The notes beneath the pieces are model-generated. The model saw only the letters and a list, made by a program, of their open reading frames with translations, did not search any database and had not been told where the DNA came from. From positions 2,485,001 through 2,549,000 of the forward strand of contig NZ_CP126080.1 of the NCBI RefSeq assembly GCF_030122805.1: 64,000 nucleotides of DNA, in the 5' to 3' direction. This DNA comes from Mesobacillus sp. AQ2 (GTDB lineage: Bacteria; Bacillota; Bacilli; Bacillales; Cytobacillaceae). Positions within the stretch are counted from its first letter, which is position 1. Every line of letters starts with the position of its first letter. A program made the translations under genes and the position numbers. Below, piece after piece: positions 1-8,650 of the stretch.

Positions 1-390
1 TTGCGAAATGGCTGGTTATATACAGGAGATATCGCAAGAGTTGATGAAGATGGCTACCTGTATATTGTCGACCGAAAAAAAGACATGATTATCGCGAGCG
101 GCTATAATATCTATCCCCGTGATATAGAGGAAGTACTCTATGAGCACCCTGCCGTACAGGAGGCAGTAGTCATCGGAATTCCTGATGAATATCGGGGTGA
201 AGCCGTGAAAGCCGTCATCGTCCTGAAGGAAGGTAAGGAAGCGGATGAAGCTGGAATCAAGGAGTTTTGCCGAAAGAATATGGCGGCCTATAAGGTGCCT
301 AACGTGGTTGAATTCCGTGATCAGCTGCCAAAAACAAGTGTTGGCAAGATATTGCGCAGGGCTCTGAGAGAGGAATTATTAAAAAGTTAA
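1..390 (+). CDS. Acyl-CoA synthetase (AMP-forming), C-terminal part only
   Basis: This is the C-terminal end of an ANL-superfamily acyl-CoA ligase, which activates a fatty or related acid with ATP and CoA. The 5' part lies outside the window, so the first codon shown is not a real start. Visible motifs are GWLYTGD (residues 4-10), DRKKDMI (24-30), NIYPRDIEE (36-44) and the terminal SVGK with the adenylation lysine (about residue 116). It resembles the ligase at 6195-7712, which shares NIYPRDIEE. It precedes the TetR gene and is probably the last gene of an upstream operon. The substrate cannot be read from this fragment. Confidence 0.93.
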   Translation: MRNGWLYTGDIARVDEDGYLYIVDRKKDMIIASGYNIYPRDIEEVLYEHPAVQEAVVIGIPDEYRGEAVKAVIVLKEGKEADEAGIKEFCRKNMAAYKVPNVVEFRDQLPKTSVGKILRRALREELLKS

Positions 391-430
391 TATCTCCATT
401 GATCTAGAAGGGACAGGGGGTAAAATATGG

Positions 431-436
431 TATAAT
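431..436 (+). promoter_or_regulatory. Putative -10 box of the tetR gene
   Basis: TATAAT stands 38 bases before the GTG start of the TetR regulator. No convincing -35 hexamer lies at the usual spacing; TTGATC at 399-404 is too far away. The putative operator at 441-462 lies just downstream, where a bound repressor would block initiation. Confidence 0.4.
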
Positions 437-440
437 TTTT

Positions 441-462
441 TTATGCAGACTAGTAGGAATGC
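441..462. promoter_or_regulatory. Putative TetR operator, autoregulatory copy
   Basis: A degenerate copy of the palindrome found at 1086, 16023 and 20373. The right half AGTAGGAATGC matches the half-site well; the left half TTATGCAGACT is weaker (about 6 of 11). It lies between the TATAAT and the GTG of the TetR gene, as expected for autorepression. It is inferred by comparison with the other three copies. Confidence 0.5.
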
Positions 463-474
463 GAGGACAGCAAA

Positions 475-1038
475 GTGAAAGAGAAAATAACCGAGTACAG
501 CATAAAATTATTCGAAAAAAAAGGCTTCAGTGAAACATCCATCCAGGATATCGTGGATTCAATTGGAGTTACAAAAGGGTCTTTCTATTATTATTTTTCC
601 AGCAAAGAAGAACTTCTGATGGATATCCACCTGAGATATATAGACGAATTGCTCGGCAGACAGGAACAGATATTGGCTGATCAATCGACAAGCAAACAAA
701 AATTGTTCGATATCGTCTATATGCTGATCAGCAGCATTAAATCAAAAGGGGCATCAGCAAAAATCTTCTTCAGGGAGATGCGGCATTTAAGTGATGCCAG
801 ACTGGCACAGATAATCGCCAAACGGGATGAATTCAGGCTGAACGTGGAACGGCTGATCCGGGAAGGAATCGAAAACGGTGAACTCCGTAAGGATTTAAAT
901 CCAGTCATTGTTACCTTTGGTATTCTTGGTGCTGCTAACTGGAGTTATCAGTGGTTTAATCCAGATGGAAAGGTATCTGACAGGGAAGTAGCGGAGATAT
1001 TTGTCGAAATGATCTTAAAGGGGATCGAGATCAACTGA
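475..1038 (+). CDS. TetR/AcrR family transcriptional regulator of acyl-CoA metabolism (putative)
   Basis: A 187-residue TetR-type repressor. The N-terminal helix-turn-helix spans about residues 17-50 (KGFSETSIQDIVDSIGV, then KGSFYYYFSSKEELL). The C-terminal half is the variable ligand-binding and dimerisation domain. It starts at GTG 475 behind GAGGACAG. It stands between an acyl-CoA ligase and a thioesterase/SDR/crotonase operon, so an acyl-CoA or acid is the likely ligand (inference). A palindrome occurring upstream of this gene and at three other places in the island is its likely operator. A hairpin ends the gene at about 1050-1076. Confidence 0.93.
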   Translation: MKEKITEYSIKLFEKKGFSETSIQDIVDSIGVTKGSFYYYFSSKEELLMDIHLRYIDELLGRQEQILADQSTSKQKLFDIVYMLISSIKSKGASAKIFFREMRHLSDARLAQIIAKRDEFRLNVERLIREGIENGELRKDLNPVIVTFGILGAANWSYQWFNPDGKVSDREVAEIFVEMILKGIEIN

Positions 1039-1049
1039 AGAATAAAATA

Positions 1050-1076
1050 GGAAGGGGCTTTTATAAGCCTCTTCCC
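1050..1076 (+). terminator. Terminator-like hairpin after tetR
   Basis: GGAAGGGGCTT and AAGCCTCTTCC form an 11-bp stem with one G-T wobble and a four-base loop. The run after it is only weakly T-rich, so termination may be partial. Confidence 0.5.
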
Positions 1077-1085
1077 ATATCCTTT

Positions 1086-1107
1086 ACATACCAACCGGTC
1101 AGTAGGG
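1086..1107. promoter_or_regulatory. Putative TetR operator before the thioesterase operon
   Basis: The left half ACATACCAACC is identical to the left half of the site at 16023. The right half GGTCAGTAGGG is imperfect (7 of 11 symmetric). It lies 20 bases before the thioesterase start, after the terminator hairpin of tetR, so it would control 1127 onwards. Confidence 0.6.
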
Positions 1108-1126
1108 GGAAAGTGAGGAGAAAAGG

Positions 1127-1528
1127 ATGCAGGAAGTTCAGGTCCAGGCTCGTTTTGGCGAGACGGATGCCTTGGGACATATTAATAATACGAGCTATTT
1201 TGTCTATCTTGAAGAGGCAAGAATCCGCTTTTTCGAATCATTGGGCTACAACATGGAATTGGATGATTGGAAGTTCATACTAGCATCAACTAAATGCGAT
1301 TTTATCAGCCAGGGATATTTTGACCAGCTTTTGACTGTGAAGACATATGTGTCAAGAATCGGGACAAAAAGCTTCCAGCTTGAGCATGACATCGTTTGCT
1401 CGCAGACGAATGAGCTGATCGCAAAGGGAAATGCCATCATTGTGCATTATGATTTTAAAAATCAGAGAAGTGAAGTTTTGCCGGAATTGCTCAAAGAAGG
1501 ATTAAAGAGCTATTTTTTATCCGTTTAA
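1127..1528 (+). CDS. Acyl-CoA thioesterase, 4-hydroxybenzoyl-CoA thioesterase (hotdog) family
   Basis: A 133-residue single-hotdog thioesterase that would hydrolyse acyl-CoA to free acid and CoA. The N-terminal signature ETDALGHINN carries the usual catalytic Asp (residue 14), followed by SYFVYLEEAR. Length is normal for the YbgC/4HBT group. The start has a good ribosome site (GTGAGGAG). It is the first gene after the putative operator and leads the run to the SDR at 1575. It probably recycles CoA or removes dead-end acyl-CoAs. Confidence 0.9.
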   Translation: MQEVQVQARFGETDALGHINNTSYFVYLEEARIRFFESLGYNMELDDWKFILASTKCDFISQGYFDQLLTVKTYVSRIGTKSFQLEHDIVCSQTNELIAKGNAIIVHYDFKNQRSEVLPELLKEGLKSYFLSV

Positions 1529-1574
1529 AAAACTGAATATTTTGTATTTTAATTCATTACGGGGGGTGCAAGGT

Positions 1575-2354
1575 TTGAGGTTCTCAGAAACGGTAGCACT
1601 TATTACAGGAGCCGGCAGCGGAATAGGAAAGGCAGCTGCTTCTAGATTGGCTGCAGAGGGGGCAAAAGTGATTTTGGTAGGTAGGACAAAATCAAAGCTT
1701 GAAGCAGCAGCTCATGAAATAAACATTGCCCATAAACTCCCTAGAGCAGAAATTTTCCCTGCAGATGTGACCGATGAGGAAGACATCAGTGAATTAGCTG
1801 ACTATGTTCAAGAACAATTTGGAGACTTGCATGTCCTCATAAATAATGCGGGCGGCTCTGTACATTCAAAAATCATGGACACATCGACAAGCGACTGGGA
1901 CTTTGTCCAAAATACGAATCTTAGAAGTGTATTCCTTGTTTCAAAAGTATTGGGCAGTTTCATGGCAAAAAAGGCAAGTCTGGAGGAAGGAAAGTTGCAA
2001 AGCCGTTCCATAGTAAATGTCGCTTCGTTATCGGGACATCAGGCAGGCGCCCATATTCCTCATTATAGTGCCGCAAAAGCCGGTGTCATCAATTTCACTA
2101 GAGCATTGGCTCTGGAATTATCTCCGTTTGGAATCAGGGTCAATTCTGTATCCCCTGGTTTTGTCGAAACACCTTTAACGGAGGAAGGCATGAAGAATGA
2201 ACAATTCGTGAAGGCGATCAGGAAAAATACTGCGATGAAACGAGCAGGCAGGCCTGAAGAAATTGCAAGTGTCATCGCTTTTCTTGCCTCACAGGAAGCA
2301 TCCTATATGACGGGTTCAGATGTCCTTGTCGATGGCGGATGGTTAATCAAATAG
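1575..2354 (+). CDS. SDR family NAD(P)-dependent oxidoreductase
   Basis: A 259-residue classical short-chain dehydrogenase, likely a 3-hydroxyacyl-CoA or related alcohol dehydrogenase. TGAGSGIG (residues 11-18) binds the nucleotide, NNAGG follows near 90, and Ser151, Tyr164 and Lys168 make the catalytic set. TTG 1575 was chosen because GGGGGGTG lies at correct spacing; an in-frame TTG at 1542 has no ribosome site. The end GSDVLVDGGWL is typical of the family. It lies between the thioesterase and the crotonase in the same operon. Confidence 0.9.
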   Translation: MRFSETVALITGAGSGIGKAAASRLAAEGAKVILVGRTKSKLEAAAHEINIAHKLPRAEIFPADVTDEEDISELADYVQEQFGDLHVLINNAGGSVHSKIMDTSTSDWDFVQNTNLRSVFLVSKVLGSFMAKKASLEEGKLQSRSIVNVASLSGHQAGAHIPHYSAAKAGVINFTRALALELSPFGIRVNSVSPGFVETPLTEEGMKNEQFVKAIRKNTAMKRAGRPEEIASVIAFLASQEASYMTGSDVLVDGGWLIK

Positions 2355-2377
2355 AAAATATGAAAGGGTGACGATTG

Positions 2378-3166
2378 ATGAATGTAAAAACAAGTGACCA
2401 TTTAATGGTTAACAGAAGCGGTGCAGTTCTTTCATTGACACTTAACAGGCCAGAGAGTCTGAATGCTTTCAGCCCAGAAATGATTTTCGGACTGACAGAT
2501 GAAATCCGGAAGGCCCAGGAGGATCCCAATGTCAAAGTAATCGTGCTGTCAGGCTCTGGCCGATCCTTCAGTGCCGGAGGAGATGTGAAGACAATGGGAC
2601 AGGCAAATGCCGTCGGCGTTTATGACCATATCGGCAAATTGAATGAATGCATTCTCACCATTAAGGATACTGAGAAGCCAATCATCGCTGAGGTACATGG
2701 TTTTGCTGCCGGCGCTGGCTTCAACCTGGCATTGGCATGCGATTTGATCATTGCAGCGAACGACAGCAAATTTGCCCTGAGTTTTTCCCAGGTAGGCCTG
2801 GTTTCTGATGGAGGCGGATCCTATTTTGTCCCGCGGCTGGTTGGACCGCACCTGGCAAAACAATTTATGTTCACCGCAGAGCCTGTACCAGCAGAACGCT
2901 TATACCAGTTGGGAGTCATCAACTACCTTGTGCCATTGGAAAATCTCCAAGAAGAAACGTTAAAACTGGCCGGCAAGCTTGCCAATGGGCCAACAAGGAC
3001 GTATGGCATGATCAAGAAGCTGGTGGACCATTCAATGACCGCATCATTAGAGGAAATCCTTGAGCAGGAACGGATAACACAGACGATGATGGTTTCAACA
3101 GAGGACCATCAGGAGGGTATCGCAGCTTTTAAGGAAAAAAGGAAACCTAAATTTACAGGCAACTGA
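2378..3166 (+). CDS. Enoyl-CoA hydratase/isomerase (crotonase family, PaaG-like)
   Basis: A 262-residue crotonase. The oxyanion-hole segments are FSAGGDVKTM and GFAAGAGFNLAL. The active-site region reads VGLVSDGGGSYFVPRLVG, with Asp where hydratases carry Glu, as in PaaG-type isomerases. It may therefore isomerise as well as hydrate. ATG 2378 follows GAAAGGGTGA. It is followed after 8 bases by the oxidoreductase at 3175. Confidence 0.92.
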   Translation: MNVKTSDHLMVNRSGAVLSLTLNRPESLNAFSPEMIFGLTDEIRKAQEDPNVKVIVLSGSGRSFSAGGDVKTMGQANAVGVYDHIGKLNECILTIKDTEKPIIAEVHGFAAGAGFNLALACDLIIAANDSKFALSFSQVGLVSDGGGSYFVPRLVGPHLAKQFMFTAEPVPAERLYQLGVINYLVPLENLQEETLKLAGKLANGPTRTYGMIKKLVDHSMTASLEEILEQERITQTMMVSTEDHQEGIAAFKEKRKPKFTGN

Positions 3167-3174
3167 GGAGGATC

Positions 3175-4152
3175 ATGATGAAAGCAATTCAATTTACAGA
3201 ATACGGCGGACCAGAAGTACTGCAGACAGTCGAACTGGATCGGCCAATTCCAAAAGGGCAACAAGTCTTAATCGAAATCCATGCGATTGGCGTTAACTAT
3301 GCTGACACTGCAAGAAGAGAAGGCCAGTATGTAGTACCTACGAAACTGCCATTTCTCCCTGGAGCAGAAATTGCTGGTGTAGTAATTGAAGCTGGGGATT
3401 CAGTAACGAATGTAAAACCGGGTGACCGCGTTGTGACGCTGATCGAATCCGGAGGCTACGCTGAGTACGCGTTGGCCGATTGCCGAGGCCTGATCCCCTT
3501 GCAGGATAATATGGACTTTGAACAGGCAGCCGCATTGCCGCTGCAGGGATTGAGTGCCTATCACATTCTCAAAACGATGGGGCGGCTGGAAAAAGAAGAA
3601 ACCGTTTTAGTCCATGCTGCGGCCGGCGGGGTTGGCACTCTTGCTGTCCAACTCGCCAAGCTATTAGGGGCTGGCAAAGTAATAGCAACCGCTAGCAATC
3701 AGGAGAAACTGGCGCTCGCAGCTGAAATGGGTGCGGATGTTTTAATAAATTATACCGAACAGGGATGGGAAGAAAAGGTCCTGGAAGCAACCGGCGGCAA
3801 AGGGGTGGACGTTGCCCTTGAAATGGCTGGCGGCGAGATCTTCAACAAGACGCTAAAATGTCTTGCTACATTTGGCCGGCTTGTCATCTATGGTGTAGCC
3901 AGCGGAGAGCAGAGCAGGTTTTATCCATCATCTTTGATGGCCAGAAACCAATCTGTCATTGGTTTTTTCCTTCCTCAAATTATGAGGAAGCCGGCATTGA
4001 TTCAATCAAGCATGGCAGAAATGCTCAGGTTTATATCGGAGGGGCAGCTTAAGCTGACAATCGGTGGTGTTTACCCGCTCGAACAGGCAGCAGAAGTCCA
4101 CCGCCTTTTACAGTCCCGGCAAACAAAAGGAAAGCTGATTTTAAAACCTTAA
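3175..4152 (+). CDS. NADPH:quinone oxidoreductase-like medium-chain dehydrogenase
   Basis: A 325-residue zinc-independent MDR protein. It has an N-terminal GroES-like fold (LPFLPGAEIAGVV near residue 60) and a Rossmann segment HAAAGGVGTLAVQLAKLLGA near 147. The zinc-binding cysteine lobe of alcohol dehydrogenases is absent, which fits quinone reductase or enoyl reductase use. Two tandem ATGs (3175 and 3178) follow GAGGAGG. In this operon it may reduce an enone or enoyl-CoA, but the substrate is unknown. Confidence 0.9.
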   Translation: MMKAIQFTEYGGPEVLQTVELDRPIPKGQQVLIEIHAIGVNYADTARREGQYVVPTKLPFLPGAEIAGVVIEAGDSVTNVKPGDRVVTLIESGGYAEYALADCRGLIPLQDNMDFEQAAALPLQGLSAYHILKTMGRLEKEETVLVHAAAGGVGTLAVQLAKLLGAGKVIATASNQEKLALAAEMGADVLINYTEQGWEEKVLEATGGKGVDVALEMAGGEIFNKTLKCLATFGRLVIYGVASGEQSRFYPSSLMARNQSVIGFFLPQIMRKPALIQSSMAEMLRFISEGQLKLTIGGVYPLEQAAEVHRLLQSRQTKGKLILKP

Positions 4153-4168
4153 AAAGGGGTGCAGCAGT

Positions 4169-5167
4169 TTGGCTATGATCAATACGGTAACCGGTCCAAT
4201 TAATGCAGAGCAATTGGGAAAGACTTTAATTCATGAACACTTTATCTTTGGCTATCCAGGCTTCCAGGGAGATGTGACGCTAGGTGCTTTCAATGAGGAA
4301 GCGGCTTTGGAAGAGGCAATCAACATTGCCAGGCAAATGCAGAGCTTCGGTGTCCGGACTGTCGTGGATCCGACCCCAAATGAGTGCGGCAGAAACCCGG
4401 AATTTTTAAAGAAAATTTCTGAGGCGACCGGACTTCAGATCATCTGTGCAACAGGCTATTATTATGAAGGCGAAGGGGCAACCCCCTATTTCAAATTCAG
4501 GCAGGCATTGGGTACAGCTGAAGAAGAGATCTATGAAATGTTCAAAAAGGAGCTGACCGAAGGAATTGCCGGTACAGGAATCAAGCCAGGAGTCATCAAA
4601 TTGGCATCAAGCAAGGATGAAATTACCGAATACGAAAAAATATTCTTCCGTGCAGGAGCTCGCATCCAGCAGGAAACAGGAGCTGTGATATTGACGCATA
4701 CACAGGAAGGTACAATGGGTCCAGAACAGGTTCGGCTTTTGATGGAAAATGGTGCGGATCCAGGAAAAATAATTATTGGCCATATGTGCGGGAATACCGA
4801 CCCTGAATATCACAAGCAAGTGCTTGACCAGGGTGTAAGAATCGGCTTTGACCGCTTTGGCATCCAGGGGATGGTGGGAGCACCGTTCGATCAGCAGCGG
4901 GTACAGACCCTTCTTGTTTTGCTTAATGCCGGATATGAGGACCAGATTTTACTTGCCCATGATACTGTGAATATCTGGCTCGGGCGTCCTCCTGTTATGC
5001 CTGAACAGGCAGCAAAAATCATGGAGAACTGGCAGGCAGGACATATTTTCTCCAATATCCTGCCCCAGCTGAGGGAAAACGGAGTGTCAGAGGCACAAAT
5101 CGATAAGATGCTTGGAGGAAATGCAATTGGTTTATTCACGGGATCTTCAGCCAATGTAATTTCCTAG
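4169..5167 (+). CDS. Phosphotriesterase-family amidohydrolase (lactonase-like)
   Basis: A 332-residue binuclear metal hydrolase of the PTE/PHP family. Metal ligands are visible: HEH (His22 and His24), a lysine in VIKLASS, His in ILTHTQEG and IIGHMCG, and Asp in LLAHDTVN. Most members near lipid genes hydrolyse lactones rather than organophosphates. TTG 4169 follows GGGGTG; ATG 4175 is the alternative. The neighbours (MBL hydrolase, acyl-CoA ligase, R2lox) suggest it opens a lactone to a hydroxy acid for CoA activation (inference). Confidence 0.88.
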   Translation: MAMINTVTGPINAEQLGKTLIHEHFIFGYPGFQGDVTLGAFNEEAALEEAINIARQMQSFGVRTVVDPTPNECGRNPEFLKKISEATGLQIICATGYYYEGEGATPYFKFRQALGTAEEEIYEMFKKELTEGIAGTGIKPGVIKLASSKDEITEYEKIFFRAGARIQQETGAVILTHTQEGTMGPEQVRLLMENGADPGKIIIGHMCGNTDPEYHKQVLDQGVRIGFDRFGIQGMVGAPFDQQRVQTLLVLLNAGYEDQILLAHDTVNIWLGRPPVMPEQAAKIMENWQAGHIFSNILPQLRENGVSEAQIDKMLGGNAIGLFTGSSANVIS

Positions 5168-5207
5168 AGTGCTGAATATTGATTCTATAAGAAAGGGGCG
5201 ATGACCT

Positions 5208-6152
5208 ATCCAAAAAATCATACCACTTACTCTGGATTCGCCTTTTTCTGAAGGAATCGTTGTTGTATGCGCGGTTCTCGGCGAAACAGCAACACTGATC
5301 GACACAGGCAACCCGGGTGAGAAATCCTTTTACCAGCTCAAATCTCTCTTAAAAGAACATAAACTAGCATTTACTGATTTCGATCATATGATTGTTACAC
5401 ATATGCACACGGACCATTCTGGCGGTGTCAGTTTGATTCAAGAGGAAGCCGGACTCCCGGTGTATGTGCATGAGCTGGCCGAACCGGTGATCACCGGAGG
5501 CGAAACAGAGTTTAATAGAATGAACGTTTTTTTTAATGATTTCATCAGACAGTGCGGAGCGAATCCTTCCGTTCATCAGCATACCCGTAAATACAAAGAA
5601 GAAATCTGGCGTGATGTCCATTATATTAGCGAAGGAGAAGAAGTCTACATAGGAGGAAAACCTTACAAGGTCCTGCATGTTCCCGGCCATAGCCAGACGG
5701 ATATCCTGCTGCTAAATGAACAAAAAGGAATTACCTTTGTCGGTGACCATATTATCCCTGAGCTTGCCGTTAATGCTTTTATTGAGCCTCCTCCACCCGG
5801 GAAGAAAGAACGGCCTTCTCCATTGATCCAGTATAGGGAATCACTGCGTCGGTCCAGAGATCTGCAACTCGGAAAGTGTTACTCGGGACATGGAAAGCCT
5901 TTCACGGGGCATATTGAACTGATTGGAAAAAGGTTAGACCAACAAGATGCCCGCTGCCAGCAGATCCATCGGCTGTTGAAGGAGCGGGATAAGAATGTTT
6001 ACGAGATTTGCCAGGAAATATACCCGCATCTTAAAGGGCCGATTGTTTTTCTCGGACTCTCGCAAATTCAGGGGCATCTCGATTTGATGGAAGCACGAGA
6101 TGAGGTGATGAAAGAGAAACGAAACTCCATTTTTTATTATCGATTGCTGTGA
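5208..6152 (+). CDS. Metallo-beta-lactamase-fold hydrolase with no canonical start codon
   Basis: A glyoxalase II/lactonase-like MBL protein. HMHTDHSGG is the HxHxDH zinc motif, followed by VPGHSQTD, FVGDHI and YSGHGKPF. Homologous sequence starts well before the first in-frame ATG (5388): the frame encodes KIIPLTLDSPFSEG from about 5214. A stop at 5202 bounds that frame, and it holds no ATG, GTG or TTG before 5388. Either ATC 5208 starts it (GAAAGGGG at 5191), or the gene starts at ATG 5201 and is one base out of frame at the A6 run 5212-5217. With five As it would read MTYPKIIPLTL. Confidence 0.82.
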   Translation: MQKIIPLTLDSPFSEGIVVVCAVLGETATLIDTGNPGEKSFYQLKSLLKEHKLAFTDFDHMIVTHMHTDHSGGVSLIQEEAGLPVYVHELAEPVITGGETEFNRMNVFFNDFIRQCGANPSVHQHTRKYKEEIWRDVHYISEGEEVYIGGKPYKVLHVPGHSQTDILLLNEQKGITFVGDHIIPELAVNAFIEPPPPGKKERPSPLIQYRESLRRSRDLQLGKCYSGHGKPFTGHIELIGKRLDQQDARCQQIHRLLKERDKNVYEICQEIYPHLKGPIVFLGLSQIQGHLDLMEARDEVMKEKRNSIFYYRLL

Positions 6153-6194
6153 AGTCGCTAGGCCTATCTTTCTTTTTGAAAAGGGGAGGGTTAT

Positions 6195-7712
6195 ATGAAA
6201 CTTGCAGATCTGCTTGAAAACAATATTAGTGAATATGGTGAATATCCATTTATTTTTTATCAGGATCAGGAGTTTTCCAATGTTGAAACAAAAAAATATG
6301 CTGACCAAATCGCAAATGGTCTCAGGAAACTTGGCGTCGAAAATGGTGACAGGGTTGTTGTCTGTATGCCAAACAACCCTGAAGTAATTTTTTCCTATCA
6401 GGGAATTACCAGAAGCGGCGCCGTGATCGTTCCAATCATGTTCACCCTTCATCCAAAAGAAATCCAGTATATTATTAAAAACTGCCAGGCGAAAGTTGTG
6501 ATTGCCTCTGCTTATACAGCAGAAAATATGAAGAAGGCCATTGCGGAGCTCGAAGTGAAGCCGCTCCTTGTTGTTGCCGATCTTCCAGGCAGCGATGAGA
6601 TGGTCAATCTATATGACCTTATGTCTGTGGACTCATTTGCCAACGAAGAAAATGTCCATCAGAACGATACCGCTGTCATTTTATACACCTCTGGAACGAC
6701 CGGAAATCCAAAAGGCGTTCTGTTGACCCACAAAAATCTCTACACCAATGCCGTTAACTCTGCAGACCATAACGAAACCGACAGAGGCGTTACAATCGGC
6801 GTCCTCCCGTTAGCGCATGTATATGGCCTGACCATCTCTAATACGTGCTATTTAACAGGGAGTTCTATTGTTGTCTTCTCAAGATTTGATCCGCAGGAAA
6901 TTTTCAAAGCCATAGAGACATACAAAGTAAGGTCCTTCTCAGCAGTGCCTGCCATGATTCACGCTATGGTTGGAAGTCCGAAGGCTGATCAATATGATAC
7001 TTCTTCTTTGGAATGGATTGGTTCCGGCTCGGCCCCACTGCCAATAGCACTGTTGAATGGTTTCCGCCAAAGATTTGATGCGAAGGTGTTAGAGGGCTAT
7101 GGATTATCTGAAGCCGCCCCCATCGTTACCGCACATAATAAAAAAATCGACATTAAGCCTGGCTCAGTCGGAATCCCGATTCCAGGAGTCCAGATAAAAA
7201 TCATTGATGACGAGGGCAGGGAGGTGCCGACCGGGGATGTCGGCGAACTGCTTGTTTCCGGTGACAACGTAACACCCGGTTATTATCAGAACAAAGAAGA
7301 AACAAACCGTGTCATCAGGGATGGCTGGCTGCATACTGGCGACATGGCGAAAGTTGATGAAGATGGATATCTTTTTATCGTCGACCGAAAAAAAGATCTG
7401 GTGATCAGGGGCGGTTTCAATATCTATCCCCGTGACATCGAGGAACTGCTGAATGCACATGAGTCTGTCTCGGAAGCCGCTGTCATAGGTGTTCCTGATG
7501 AAAGGATGGGCGAGGAGATTGTTGCGTGTGTAGTGAAAAAAACGGAAGCCGATCCGTCAGAAGAGGAACTGATTCAATACTGCCAGGATCACCTTGCCAG
7601 GAATAAGACACCAAAAAGGATTATCTTCATGGAATCATTGCCACGGAATGGTGTCGGTAAAATTCTTAAAATTAGACTAAGAGAAACCGCTGCAAATATC
7701 CACACACATTAA
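6195..7712 (+). CDS. Long-chain acyl-CoA synthetase (AMP-binding)
   Basis: A complete 505-residue ANL ligase. The ATP/phosphate loop is LYTSGTTGNPKG, the adenine region EGYGLSEAAP, the hinge region GWLHTGD then DRKKDLVIRGG, and the C-terminal catalytic lysine is in GVGK. The start follows AAAAGGGGAGGG. It lies 25 bases before the R2lox gene and after two hydrolases, so it probably makes the CoA thioester of the acid they release, or of the acid R2lox modifies. Confidence 0.95.
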   Translation: MKLADLLENNISEYGEYPFIFYQDQEFSNVETKKYADQIANGLRKLGVENGDRVVVCMPNNPEVIFSYQGITRSGAVIVPIMFTLHPKEIQYIIKNCQAKVVIASAYTAENMKKAIAELEVKPLLVVADLPGSDEMVNLYDLMSVDSFANEENVHQNDTAVILYTSGTTGNPKGVLLTHKNLYTNAVNSADHNETDRGVTIGVLPLAHVYGLTISNTCYLTGSSIVVFSRFDPQEIFKAIETYKVRSFSAVPAMIHAMVGSPKADQYDTSSLEWIGSGSAPLPIALLNGFRQRFDAKVLEGYGLSEAAPIVTAHNKKIDIKPGSVGIPIPGVQIKIIDDEGREVPTGDVGELLVSGDNVTPGYYQNKEETNRVIRDGWLHTGDMAKVDEDGYLFIVDRKKDLVIRGGFNIYPRDIEELLNAHESVSEAAVIGVPDERMGEEIVACVVKKTEADPSEEELIQYCQDHLARNKTPKRIIFMESLPRNGVGKILKIRLRETAANIHTH

Positions 7713-7737
7713 AACTGGTAATCAAGGAGGAATACAA

Positions 7738-8631
7738 ATGGAGCAGAGAACGATTTTAACGACAAGCAAGCGAGGGCTGCAGGTAGATTCATTCCCGTTC
7801 CGACTCTATCAAAAAGCGAAGAAATTCGGCATCTGGAATCCTGCAGATATTGATTTTACCCAGGACCAGGAGGACTGGAGGCAGCTGACCGCCGAACAGC
7901 AAAATGATATTCTCCGCCTGATCTCGCAATTCCAGGCCGGTGAGGAAGCAGTCACACTCGACCTCCTGCCGCTGATCATGGCTATCGCAAAGGAAGGCAG
8001 GCTTGAGGAAGAGATGTTCCTCACAACCTTCCTGTTTGAAGAAGCCAAGCATACCGAGTTCTTCAGGCTTGTTCTGAACGCTCTGGGAGAAACAGGTGAC
8101 CTCTCAGGACACCACACAGAGACTTACAAAACGATTTTCTATGAAATATTGCCAACTACGATGGATCGCCTTTTGACTGACCAATCACCGGAAGCCATCG
8201 CCGAAGCCGCCACCGTCTATAACATGTTCGTTGAAGGGGTACTTGCCGAAACCGGCTATTATTCCTTCTATCAAAATCTCGAAACCCTCGGCCTGATGCC
8301 AGGACTCCTTAAGGGAATCGGCAATTTAAAAAGGGACGAGTCCAGACATATCGGCTACGGAACGTTCCTGCTGCAAAGATTGATCTGCGAGCATCCACAT
8401 TTGTACGAATATGTTGAAGGCAAAATGCAAGAGCTGACTCCGCTGGCCATCCGCTTGAACCAGGAGGGCTTCCGTGACAATGATGTCAGCACTTTTGGCA
8501 ACCAGATTGAAGATACAATGAACTTCACTTTAAAACAGCTATCTGTCCGGATGGAAATCCTCTCGAGAGCAAGAGGCAAGCGGATCGAAGAGATATATAG
8601 AGTGTCGGAGAGTGAGATGGGAGTTTTGTAA
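7738..8631 (+). CDS. R2-like ligand-binding oxidase (R2lox)
   Basis: A 297-residue ferritin-like protein of the R2lox family, which carries a Mn/Fe cofactor and a bound long-chain fatty acid. It is often mislabelled as ribonucleotide reductase beta chain. Ligands align residue for residue with characterised R2lox: Glu69, Glu102, His105 (EEAKHTEFF), Glu166, Glu201 and His204 (DESRHIGYG). Val72 and Tyr161 match the pair that forms the unusual ether cross-link. It is preceded by an acyl-CoA ligase and followed, after a repeat array, by an aldehyde dehydrogenase. The natural reaction is unknown; two-electron oxidation of a lipid is the usual proposal. Confidence 0.93.
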   Translation: MEQRTILTTSKRGLQVDSFPFRLYQKAKKFGIWNPADIDFTQDQEDWRQLTAEQQNDILRLISQFQAGEEAVTLDLLPLIMAIAKEGRLEEEMFLTTFLFEEAKHTEFFRLVLNALGETGDLSGHHTETYKTIFYEILPTTMDRLLTDQSPEAIAEAATVYNMFVEGVLAETGYYSFYQNLETLGLMPGLLKGIGNLKRDESRHIGYGTFLLQRLICEHPHLYEYVEGKMQELTPLAIRLNQEGFRDNDVSTFGNQIEDTMNFTLKQLSVRMEILSRARGKRIEEIYRVSESEMGVL

Positions 8632-8650
8632 GGAACTGCTAGAATCTCCT

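Noticed and set aside
4169..5167. Organophosphate-degrading phosphotriesterase
   Set aside because: Only the fold is shared; the lipid-gene setting favours a lactonase, and promiscuous phosphotriesterase activity is not evident from sequence.
5934..6452. 172-codon frame on the minus strand
   Set aside because: It straddles the MBL/ligase junction opposite two real genes, has no ribosome site and no family.
7738..8631. Ribonucleotide reductase beta subunit
   Set aside because: The ligand set and the Val72/Tyr161 pair match R2lox, and no large-subunit (nrdA/nrdE) gene is adjacent.
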